Of a DNA stretch of 33,737 bases, positions 7,707 through 15,111 are shown piece by piece (the first letter of the stretch is position 1; each line of letters starts with the position of its first letter). The position numbers and the translations under genes are program-made. Below the pieces are notes generated by a model, which did no database searches, was not told the origin of the DNA, and saw nothing but the letters and a program-made list of their open reading frames with translations. Where the stretch lies: contig CAYSXQ010000010.1 of the NCBI GenBank assembly GCA_964435085.1, positions 1 to 33,737 on the forward strand. Reading direction: 5' to 3'. This DNA comes from UBA917 sp964435085. GTDB taxonomy: Bacteria; Patescibacteriota; Patescibacteriia; Patescibacteriales; Patescibacteriaceae.

Positions 7707-8720
7707 CTAATATTCCGCCGTAGCAATATAAGTAAGAACAGTCGAATAAGCACCAGGCTTTAATGAAGGCGAAATATTAGCCATATACCTAATATATATA
7801 GTCGTATTAATTCCATCACCAGTTGTCATCCGACCAATTTCCATAGTAGTTGTTGCATCAGCAGTATAAATATAACCTTGGTTATAGTTATATGGAGTAG
7901 TAAGACCAGGAGCAGTTAAGTTTATACCAAATTCATTAGTCCCTGGCGTGCCATAATTAGGAGTAGGTCCGGTCATAGCCGGAATAGTAGTGGTACCAGA
8001 TTTCAAAGTATCACCAATAACAGTTATGACATACCCGTACTGAGCATTAGTAGAAACGTCTAGGTTGGTGGCCGAAGTTTCAGAATTACTTCCATCACCA
8101 TAAGTACTAGGCTGAGCATAACGCCTTACCAAAGGCGACAAATTGCCAAAAGTAATAGAATTATAGTCTATAGAAAAACTCAAAGACTGCGGTGGCGCCG
8201 CCGCACTCGCACAGATCTTATAAGTATAATCCGCGGCAGCTCCCATATGCGAATTCGTCGTCGAAGTCATCGATCCAATCGTCACATCATAACCCGAACA
8301 ATCCGTCAGCTGCACTGTTGATGATACATAACCACCAGTCGCCACATGCAGACAAGCCTGCACCGGATAATTAGCCAGTGAAGAGCTTTCAATGTGCGCA
8401 TTAGTGGTCGATGATAAATTAACAATCGCCCGCGACACCCCAGTCCCCGAACAAGCCGACGACAAACCGGCCACATTCTTACAACACATGATATTCGTAT
8501 TATAATCAGTCGAAGTCCCAATCGACACATGCGAATTAGTCGTCGAAGCCATATTGAGCAGCGCCACATCCGGCGCAGTACACGACGAAGCTAAGCTACA
8601 ACTCAAAGTCGCCTCAGTTTCTCGTGGCAAAATAATTATCAAAACACCAAAAAACAACAAAACAGTAGCGAGGATCCGCCACTCTACAACAGATTTAAAA
8701 ATTTTCTTTATTTCCCTCAT
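7707..8720 (-). CDS. secreted Cys-rich surface protein, paralogue 3, with STTNSH repeats
   Basis: A 337-aa protein from ATG 8720. A hydrophobic export segment (about 16-36) precedes a Cys-rich region with three copies of a repeat centred on STTNSH or STTNAH (MASTTNSHVSIG, LSSTTNAHIESS, MTSTTNSHMGAA), each followed by a Cys-containing strand (MCC, ACLH, KICA). The C-terminal part (QSLSFSIDYNSITFGNLS to AGAYSTVLTYIATAEY) is the same domain that ends paralogues 1 and 2. So a conserved C-terminal module carries a different N-terminal head. Extracellular disulphides are likely given about ten Cys. An upstream in-frame start at 8771 would add a second hydrophobic stretch and is less likely. Function unknown to me. 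Confidence 0.75.
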   Translation of the reverse strand: MREIKKIFKSVVEWRILATVLLFFGVLIIILPRETEATLSCSLASSCTAPDVALLNMASTTNSHVSIGTSTDYNTNIMCCKNVAGLSSACSGTGVSRAIVNLSSTTNAHIESSSLANYPVQACLHVATGGYVSSTVQLTDCSGYDVTIGSMTSTTNSHMGAAADYTYKICASAAAPPQSLSFSIDYNSITFGNLSPLVRRYAQPSTYGDGSNSETSATNLDVSTNAQYGYVITVIGDTLKSGTTTIPAMTGPTPNYGTPGTNEFGINLTAPGLTTPYNYNQGYIYTADATTTMEIGRMTTGDGINTTIYIRYMANISPSLKPGAYSTVLTYIATAEY

Positions 8721-8814
8721 CAAAATTAAAACAAGCAAGCACCAATTTAAAAAATAAATTAGCCTCAACAATCATTTTAGCAAAGATAGAGAATTTTTAC
8801 CAAATTAAGCAAAA

Positions 8815-10299
8815 CTATTTAGGAACTTCACCGTACATAGTAGCTATATAAAATATTCTACTAACGTTATTTACAGAGTCATTACAGCCCTGCATATTCA
8901 TAAAGACGCTAGCACCTGGCAACTGAGTTGTGGCCGTGCCTTCTGCTGTGGTAGTGCCGTTCGTTATATTATCAATTCGCCAGTATATAGTCGAAGTCGC
9001 TGGAAATGGAGGAGCGTAGATGTACATATCATAAGTAGTCGTACTAGCAAAAGCCACTCCAGTGTCTGTATAAGTTGGCGTACTAGCTGAACCATCGTCA
9101 GCAGCAATGCGCCAATTAGCCGACAGAGCCGTACTATAATTGAAGGCAATCATATCTTGGTTGGTCACGTTATCCGAGCCACAAGCAGCAGCCGAAGTCT
9201 GATCAGTCATTCCGTAAACCAAACGAACTCCACTGGAGTTAGTATAACTACCGTCTGGAAAATGTGTACGAGCAAAATAAAAAAATCCATTTTGACCAGT
9301 TTGCGTACCTCGCACAAAAATATTCACAGAAGACAACAAAGAAGAGGCTGTACTAGAAAAAACATCCTTTCGCACATATCCACCAACCTGACCAGCATTC
9401 AAAGTATTACGTGGACCATTTGCCACTTCGGTGGCTATACAGCCATGATTAGTATTAGCCGTAGAACTAGAGCCAGGAGCAAATAAACAAAAATAATTTT
9501 CAAAAATACTAGGCTGAAAAACGCTATAATCATCAGTCACATCACTTCTAAATTTCAACATATCTCGACCAGCAGTCAAGCGATTAAAAATACTAATCGT
9601 GCCAGTCGTAGATACGCTTGGCAAAGTAGAAGTACTAAGAGTTATCATTTTATTAACATGCAAAGTATTTCCACTAACCGTCAGATCAGCATCAGCTCCC
9701 CAGCTAGAACCGCCACTATTATACTGGACTTGTGTATCTGCCCCGCCTGGACCACTCGACATAGTTGCCCATTCAACATCACCACCAGTCTTTGTTCTAA
9801 TAACACTAAAAGCAGTAGTAGTTGCAAAATTAACCAATCTAGTGCCATTAGATTTTAACAAGCCTCCTATCGCAGCTGCCGTGTCAATAATAATATTATC
9901 ACTAGCGTTAATCGTCTTCCCAGTCAAAGTCTGCGTCTCCGTCGTCCCGACCAAGAGACCAGCTGGCGAAGTAGTCGCTGTCACTGCACTAGTGCCATTA
10001 CCAATCAGAACACCACTTAGCGATGAAGTGCCAGTTCCACCCTGAGCCACACTCACCAAAGAGTTTGTAGTAAGCACTGTCGTTGAAGCATCTGGAAAGG
10101 TATAGGTTCTAGCTGTCGTAGGTCCGCTTGCTATGAAATTACCATCACCAACTTCAGTCCAAGGATGACCAGGATTTGGCGTCGCGGCATAGCCAAGAGA
10201 CAAAATAGACAATCCGGTTAAGAACAGCAAGAACAAGCTTAGCAAGCCTTGCTTTACCTTAGAGTTACTACTAATAATTTTTGTTTTTAAATTAGTCAT
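8815..10299 (-). CDS. secreted protein with phage tail-fibre-like modules, paralogue C
   Basis: A 494-aa protein with an N-terminal signal segment (about 17-39, ending LSLGYA), then a conserved block: PNPGHPWTEVGDGNFIASG, RTYTFPDASTTVLT, VSVAQGGTGTSSLSGVLIGNG and TETQTLTGKTI. The FPDA, QGGTG and TQTLT-KT motifs are typical of long phage tail fibres. A DTQVQYNSGGS-like junction leads to a diverged C-terminal region of about 250 residues ending in DMYIYAPPFPAT...WRIDNITNGTTTAEG and YGEVPK, like receptor-binding or structural domains in tailed phages. Unlike phage fibres it has a signal peptide and no phage genes are nearby. It is the last gene of an operon with gaps of 10-12 bp. An adhesin assembled as a trimeric fibre is a reasonable inference. 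Confidence 0.75.
   Translation of the reverse strand: MTNLKTKIISSNSKVKQGLLSLFLLFLTGLSILSLGYAATPNPGHPWTEVGDGNFIASGPTTARTYTFPDASTTVLTTNSLVSVAQGGTGTSSLSGVLIGNGTSAVTATTSPAGLLVGTTETQTLTGKTINASDNIIIDTAAAIGGLLKSNGTRLVNFATTTAFSVIRTKTGGDVEWATMSSGPGGADTQVQYNSGGSSWGADADLTVSGNTLHVNKMITLSTSTLPSVSTTGTISIFNRLTAGRDMLKFRSDVTDDYSVFQPSIFENYFCLFAPGSSSTANTNHGCIATEVANGPRNTLNAGQVGGYVRKDVFSSTASSLLSSVNIFVRGTQTGQNGFFYFARTHFPDGSYTNSSGVRLVYGMTDQTSAAACGSDNVTNQDMIAFNYSTALSANWRIAADDGSASTPTYTDTGVAFASTTTYDMYIYAPPFPATSTIYWRIDNITNGTTTAEGTATTQLPGASVFMNMQGCNDSVNNVSRIFYIATMYGEVPK
10028..10173. repeat. 146-bp tract identical to 11534-11679
   Basis: Encodes part of the conserved N-terminal block of paralogue C. By eye it is base-identical to the copy in paralogue B, while the rest of both genes diverges, which suggests gene conversion or very recent duplication. 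Confidence 0.75.
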
Positions 10300-10311
10300 T
10301 TTGTAATTTAT

Positions 10312-11805
10312 TTATCTTGGAATTTCAAGGTAAAGTTTTTGTACCCTAATATTCCTCACCACTGCATTAACCGATGACAAAAAAGCCTGCAAACGCATAG
10401 AAGCGGTAGCATGAGCTCTTGGCAAATTATTAGTCTCGATCCCCTCTTCACTTGTACCATTAGTCAAGTCATCAATCCGCCAGCTCATCGCCGTACATTG
10501 TGATGGACAATAAATATACATGTCATATAGCGTCGAGGTAGCAAAGGCTGTGGTAGTAGTAGTCAGATGTTGTGTAGTGTTATCTTTGGTATCTATAGTC
10601 CAATATGTATCTTGCCTACCAGCATTAGTATTAAAGCGAGCAAAACCAATACGATCAGTTGTGTCATTATCACTAGTGACACAAAAAACACTATTACATA
10701 AACCAACAAAAATGCGACTACCCGTTGTGGCACCCGATTGATTATAGCTAGTATCCGGAAAATAGACTCTAGCAAAAGTAAAAAAACCAGTTGAACCAGC
10801 TACCGTTCCTCTATAAAGAACCGTGTTAGTGTAAACACCAGCCTCACTAGCAGCCGATCCAGACGTAGGAATATTCATCATAAATCCACTAGCCTGAGCA
10901 GCCACATGAGTCACCGTACCGCCACTAGTATTTGAGCCAACGCCAAAGTTTGTTAAAGTCGCCGAACCACCAGTTGTAATAAAGCCAAAGAAATTACGTG
11001 CCAAAGATGGTTGTAAAAAATAACTATCGCCACTATTATGAGTAGTCACCGCAGCCAAAGAACGACCAGCCGTCTTAGCATTAACCAACCTCAGAGTACC
11101 CGTCGCTGCCACACTAGGCAAAGTAGTACTAGCTAACTCCAAGATACCACCTATTTTCAAAGCTTGATTTGCATTATCCCAGGTCAAACTACTAGTCGCA
11201 GCAAAAGCTGATCCACCGCTATTGTACTGCACCTCCTTATCTGAACCAGCAGGACCAGAACTAGCAGTCACCCACTCCAAATCATCCCCAGTCGCATTAG
11301 TTCTAAGCACCTGCAAAGCCGAACCCCGAGCCAAACGCACATACTTAGTTCCATTAAATTTAAATAGATCGCCAAGCGCGTTACTATTATCAATAATACT
11401 ATTGTCATTTACATTAATCGTCTTCCCCGTCAAAGTCTGTGTCTCCGTCGTCCCCACCAAGAGACCAGCCGGCGAAGTAGTCGCTGTCACTGCGCTAGTA
11501 CCATTACCGATCAGAACACCACTTAGTGATGATGTGCCAGTTCCACCCTGAGCCACACTCACCAAAGAGTTTGTAGTAAGCACTGTCGTTGAAGCATCTG
11601 GAAAGGTATAGGTTCTAGCTGTCGTAGGTCCGCTTGCTATGAAATTACCATCACCAACTTCAGTCCAAGGATGACCAGGGTTTGGTGTCGCGGCATAGCT
11701 CAATGACAATATCGACAAGGCTATCAAGCTAAGCAATAGACAATTTAACAAGCCCTGTTTCAAGCTAGCTAAATATTGTGAAATTTTAAATTTTAAATTT
11801 TTCAT
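10312..11805 (-). CDS. secreted protein with phage tail-fibre-like modules, paralogue B
   Basis: A 497-aa protein. The signal segment (about 18-39, LSLSYA) and the next 100 residues are almost identical to paralogue C, including FPDASTTVLT, AQGGTGTSSLSGVLIGNG and TQTLTGKTI. After EVQYNSGGSAF the sequence diverges: residues about 220-497 hold GSTGFFTFARVYFPDTSY, GLCNSVFCVTSDNDTTDRIGF, DMYIYCPSQCTAMSWRIDDLTNGT and a final LYLEIPR. Three Cys residues occur in this C-terminal part, absent from paralogue A. It lies 11-12 bp from both neighbours, so it is co-transcribed. Same inferred role as the neighbours: a surface fibre with a constant stalk base and a variable tip. Confidence 0.75.
   Translation of the reverse strand: MKNLKFKISQYLASLKQGLLNCLLLSLIALSILSLSYAATPNPGHPWTEVGDGNFIASGPTTARTYTFPDASTTVLTTNSLVSVAQGGTGTSSLSGVLIGNGTSAVTATTSPAGLLVGTTETQTLTGKTINVNDNSIIDNSNALGDLFKFNGTKYVRLARGSALQVLRTNATGDDLEWVTASSGPAGSDKEVQYNSGGSAFAATSSLTWDNANQALKIGGILELASTTLPSVAATGTLRLVNAKTAGRSLAAVTTHNSGDSYFLQPSLARNFFGFITTGGSATLTNFGVGSNTSGGTVTHVAAQASGFMMNIPTSGSAASEAGVYTNTVLYRGTVAGSTGFFTFARVYFPDTSYNQSGATTGSRIFVGLCNSVFCVTSDNDTTDRIGFARFNTNAGRQDTYWTIDTKDNTTQHLTTTTTAFATSTLYDMYIYCPSQCTAMSWRIDDLTNGTSEEGIETNNLPRAHATASMRLQAFLSSVNAVVRNIRVQKLYLEIPR
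11534..11679. repeat. 146-bp tract identical to 10028-10173
   Basis: Second copy, inside paralogue B. The corresponding region of paralogue A (about 13020-13165) is clearly similar but has many substitutions. Confidence 0.75.
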
Positions 11806-11816
11806 TTTAAATTGTT

Positions 11817-13283
11817 TTAGCGGGGTATTTCGACATACATTTTTTGCATATTCAGAGAATTTCCAGCCGGAGAAGCAATGACTCTCACTCCTACACCAGC
11901 CCTCATTGCTACCGTAGAAGTAGGCAAGCCAGTCGAAGACGAACCCTCTGCCGTTGTTCCTGCCGTCAGATTGTCAATTCTCCAAGTCACCATCGATCCT
12001 CGCGGAGGATTATAAAAATACAAATCATAAACATTGTCCAAAGCCACTGCTATACCAGTGCTATTTCTATCTTCTGTCCCACCGCCTCTATTAGAAAACA
12101 TCCAGTTAGTCTCGCCTAGGCCGTCCGAGAAAGCAAAACCAGACCGACTACCAACAGGATTATTAGTCAGAAGAGCATTAGCAATCGTCTGATCAGTTAA
12201 TCCAGCCCAATAAACCATATTCGTAGTAGCATTACCATCTGGAGCAACTCTAGCAAAAAAGAAATAACCATTGCGTCCCTCCGCAGACCCCCTATAATAA
12301 AAAGCTTCGCTATTACCAGTGTACTTCGGACTAGAAGTTACGGTTGGCGTAAAGTTTACGAAATAACCCAAATCTTGAAATCCTATTGATGTTCCAGGCC
12401 CATCACTAGTCAAAGCTCCTGTACCAATAAAAGTAAGTGCTGCATTTGCTCCTGTACCAATCATCGCCACAGAATTTTGATACAAAGAAGGCTGAAAAAA
12501 TCCATAATCAGTCGCCTCATCAGACCTGTAACTCAACATCTCTCTGCCTGATATTTTTTGATTAAAAATTTTCATAGTTCCCGTACTAGCCGCTGCCGGC
12601 AGTGTAGTGGTAGTGAAGTTTAAATAGCCCGACACATTCAAAGATTTACTAGACTGATCCCAACTAAGACTAGAAGTAGCTCCAAAGGCACTACTATTAT
12701 TATACTGCAGCTGTGTATCCGCACCAGCTGGACCAGAGCTCATAGTTGCCCATTCTATATCTGTCCCCGCCGCATTCGTTCTAAGCACCTGCCCAACATC
12801 ACCATAAGCTCGACAAAGAAATTTAGTACCATCTGAATACAGCAAATATCCCAACTGACCATCGTTACCACAAAAAAGCGTATTATTACTAGCGTTAATA
12901 GTCTTCCCAGAAAGAGTCTGAGTCGCCGTCGTCCCCACCAAGAGACCAGCTGGCGAAGTAGTTGCTGTCACTGGGCTAGCACCATTACCAAGCAAAACTC
13001 CAGTCAGAGATGATGTACCCGTTCCACCCTGAGCCACACTCACCAAGGCATTAGTTGTCAGCACCGTCGCCGAAGCATCAGGAAAAGTAAAAGTTCTTGG
13101 CGTCGTCGGACCAGCCGTCACAAAATAACCATCACCGATACTAGATAGGAGGTGACCCGGATCAGGACTTGCCGCCCACAATAATCTAATCACCGAAAAG
13201 ACAATAGCAAATAACAAAACCGTAGTCAGCAGTAATTGCTTAGAATGCTGAAACTGAAAAAATTTTCTTATTTTACTAATCAT
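11817..13283 (-). CDS. secreted protein with phage tail-fibre-like modules, paralogue A
   Basis: A 488-aa protein from ATG 13283; earlier in-frame starts (13295, 13301, GTG 13316) exist, but this one aligns with the N-termini of the two paralogues. The signal segment is LLLTTVLLFAIVFSVIRLLWAA. It has the same modules as B and C in more diverged form: PDPGHLLSSIGDGYFVTAG, FPDASATVLT, AQGGTGTSSLTGVLLGNG and TQTLSGKTI. There follow AGADTQLQYNNSSAFGATSSLSW and a C-terminal domain with GRNGYFFFARVAPDG, WAGLTDQTIAN, LYFYNPPRGSMVTWRIDNLTAG and YVEIPR. This C-terminal pattern (PPRG-x-x-VTWRIDNL) is the closest of the three to phage structural proteins as I remember them. It lies 12 bp upstream of paralogue B and follows the gene at 13327. 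Confidence 0.75.
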   Translation of the reverse strand: MISKIRKFFQFQHSKQLLLTTVLLFAIVFSVIRLLWAASPDPGHLLSSIGDGYFVTAGPTTPRTFTFPDASATVLTTNALVSVAQGGTGTSSLTGVLLGNGASPVTATTSPAGLLVGTTATQTLSGKTINASNNTLFCGNDGQLGYLLYSDGTKFLCRAYGDVGQVLRTNAAGTDIEWATMSSGPAGADTQLQYNNSSAFGATSSLSWDQSSKSLNVSGYLNFTTTTLPAAASTGTMKIFNQKISGREMLSYRSDEATDYGFFQPSLYQNSVAMIGTGANAALTFIGTGALTSDGPGTSIGFQDLGYFVNFTPTVTSSPKYTGNSEAFYYRGSAEGRNGYFFFARVAPDGNATTNMVYWAGLTDQTIANALLTNNPVGSRSGFAFSDGLGETNWMFSNRGGGTEDRNSTGIAVALDNVYDLYFYNPPRGSMVTWRIDNLTAGTTAEGSSSTGLPTSTVAMRAGVGVRVIASPAGNSLNMQKMYVEIPR

Positions 13284-13326
13284 CAACCACGCCATAAACA
13301 TTATTTTATCCGCCACTCGTCTTCAA

Positions 13327-15000
13327 TCATTTACTAAAGTAATAACTGTTGTTGTCATCCACAAAATACAAATAGATTAATTGCATACCTGAGCCATCTT
13401 CCGCCTCTTCATCAAAACCCATACTGGATAAACCGCCCACCGTCACATCCATCATATGTGAATCCCCTGTTTGCAAATCATAGCGACACAGCATTCTCTT
13501 ACCCTCACGATCAGACACCCAAAATACCTTACCAGAACGCAAATCAAGCAAAGCCTGACTACCAGCGTCACCTTCTATTTGCAGCTTGCGCCAGTATTCA
13601 TTAGCTCCTGATTTGACCACCGGCCTATACCATATCTCATACTGATCGGTTTTTTCTCTGACCACATTAATAACCGCATAATCAGCTGAAATTTTCTGCT
13701 TCAAAATCTTATCTTTTTTCAAATCAGGCTGCTCAATGTCCAGTTCAGCCGCCGTTTCTTCAGTCTCCAAGTTATCATATTCACCCTCGAGCCACATGCC
13801 GTCTAAGTAAAAAATTGGTTGATTCGCATCAATACTCACCACACGATCAAATCTCACTTGCAGCCAATCCAGATTTGACCAATCACTAATACCCTCCAGT
13901 GGCACATCAAAACTAGCCTCTCGCCAATTGCTTTCCGCTACCCAACCCAGACTCTTCCAAGTTTGCCCATCGAGCGTATAAGACACTTCGAGCAGTGCGT
14001 CACTTGGCATCACAGGAACCTCAGGCGTCACTCCGGCTGCTTCGAGGCCAACACCTTCAATTGTAGTCGTTACTGGCGACTCAGAACCAGTCTCTGCCGT
14101 AGAGCTTGCCTGATCATCGACAGGGATAGACACTTCTCCTTCGACTGAGCTCAGAACAGAGGCTTCGCTCAGCACAGGCACAATCTCCGGACTGACTGGA
14201 CTTTCTGGCGCTACTTCCACTGGAGCAGGGCTCACAGTTACTTCGGGACTCGCTGCCTCCTGAGCTCGCACCGTACCAATAGTAAACCAAGCAAACAAAT
14301 TATCTAAGAAGCTTCGCGGCACCAAACTAGTTGGTTCAGGACTTGGAGCAGGAACTTCAACAGGCGCAGCAGCAGGCACTTCGCTAACAGGCTCACTAGG
14401 ACTAGTCGCTGGCGTTTCTGTTGGCGCTGGCTCAGGACTATCTACCGCTGGCTGCTCAGCTGGGCTAGACACTGGCGTATCACCAGTCGGAGTCTCACTT
14501 GGAGCCGAGCCAGTCCCACCGTCGACGACAGGCGCCTCAATCATCACTGGACTAGCAGAGCCAGACTCTACAGGCGCCTCTACCACTATCTTCGGCTTGA
14601 CTCCCAGCGACAAGCGCAAAGTCAACTTCTTCGGCACTGTCCCAATCGGATTCTCACCATTAAAATTACTGCAATATAATTGTGCCATGGCGTTATCCAA
14701 AACCGCCGAGTTTATATCATTAAAATCATCAATACTAGCTACTGGTGACAAGTCTGGCACATTTTCCGCATGCGCGGTGTACTGCCAACCACCAAGACAC
14801 TTGGCTGGATAAAATTTAGCCAAATCAGCACTCGCCTTTTGCTTATTAAACAATCCCTGTAAAAAATAAATAATCACTAGCACAAGCAAAAGCACCACTG
14901 CAATCAAAACCATCCTCGTCCCGCGCTGCAAATGCGTATAAAAAAGACTGACTCCGCGCCATCCAGCCAAAAATTGTTTCTTGCCACTATTAAAAAGCAT
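13327..15000 (-). CDS. membrane-anchored Pro/Glu/Ser-rich surface protein
   Basis: A 557-aa protein, not recognised as a family. Residues 1-28 are basic and cytosolic, and residues about 30-49 form one transmembrane helix (MVLIAVVLLLVLVIIYFL), so the rest is outside. A compact segment (60-125, with two Cys) leads to a long low-complexity stretch (about 135-330) of Pro, Glu, Ser, Thr, Ala and Val (repeated APSPEPT and ETPATSPSEP words) that should be extended. A short hydrophobic piece (FLDNLFAWFTIG) interrupts it. The C-terminal 220 residues are folded: SYTLDGQTWKSLGWV...WLQVRFDRVV looks like a jelly-roll, followed by WYRPVVKSG and a beta-propeller-like DLRSGKVFWVSDREGKRMLCRYDLQTG. It is the first gene of the fibre operon and the only one with an obvious promoter, so it may anchor or organise the fibres. 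Confidence 0.6.
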   Translation of the reverse strand: MLFNSGKKQFLAGWRGVSLFYTHLQRGTRMVLIAVVLLLVLVIIYFLQGLFNKQKASADLAKFYPAKCLGGWQYTAHAENVPDLSPVASIDDFNDINSAVLDNAMAQLYCSNFNGENPIGTVPKKLTLRLSLGVKPKIVVEAPVESGSASPVMIEAPVVDGGTGSAPSETPTGDTPVSSPAEQPAVDSPEPAPTETPATSPSEPVSEVPAAAPVEVPAPSPEPTSLVPRSFLDNLFAWFTIGTVRAQEAASPEVTVSPAPVEVAPESPVSPEIVPVLSEASVLSSVEGEVSIPVDDQASSTAETGSESPVTTTIEGVGLEAAGVTPEVPVMPSDALLEVSYTLDGQTWKSLGWVAESNWREASFDVPLEGISDWSNLDWLQVRFDRVVSIDANQPIFYLDGMWLEGEYDNLETEETAAELDIEQPDLKKDKILKQKISADYAVINVVREKTDQYEIWYRPVVKSGANEYWRKLQIEGDAGSQALLDLRSGKVFWVSDREGKRMLCRYDLQTGDSHMMDVTVGGLSSMGFDEEAEDGSGMQLIYLYFVDDNNSYYFSK

Positions 15001-15042
15001 AGACCACTGGGAAAATTAACTGCCTTAGGCAGCTTTGAGGAA

Positions 15043-15071
15043 ATTATACTTCATTTTAGAGCAAACATCAA
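15043..15071 (-). promoter_or_regulatory. promoter of the fibre operon
   Basis: Minus strand TTGATG (15071-15066), a 17-nt spacer and TATAAT (15048-15043), with start near 15036 and a leader of about 36 nt. A small hairpin, TGCC-TTAGGCA-like (about 15021-15032), lies in the leader. Confidence 0.65.
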
Positions 15072-15075
15072 ATTA

Positions 15076-15101
15076 AAAAGCCTCTCACCAGAGAGGCTTT
15101 T
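15076..15101 (-). terminator. terminator of the copper operon
   Basis: AAAAGCCTCTC (15076-15086) pairs perfectly with GAGAGGCTTTT (15091-15101) around a 4-nt loop. On the minus strand a T-rich tail follows. It lies 11 bp past the copA stop. Confidence 0.85.
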
Positions 15102-15111
15102 GACTTTTAAT

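Noticed and set aside
9599..10045. Plus-strand open frame of 148 codons
   Set aside because: It is antisense to the conserved tail-fibre-like region, and a similar antisense frame occurs in the paralogue (11222-11551), as expected from composition.
745..15000. Prophage remnant, because of the fibre-like proteins
   Set aside because: No capsid, terminase, portal, integrase or lysis gene is present, and all the proteins carry export signals.
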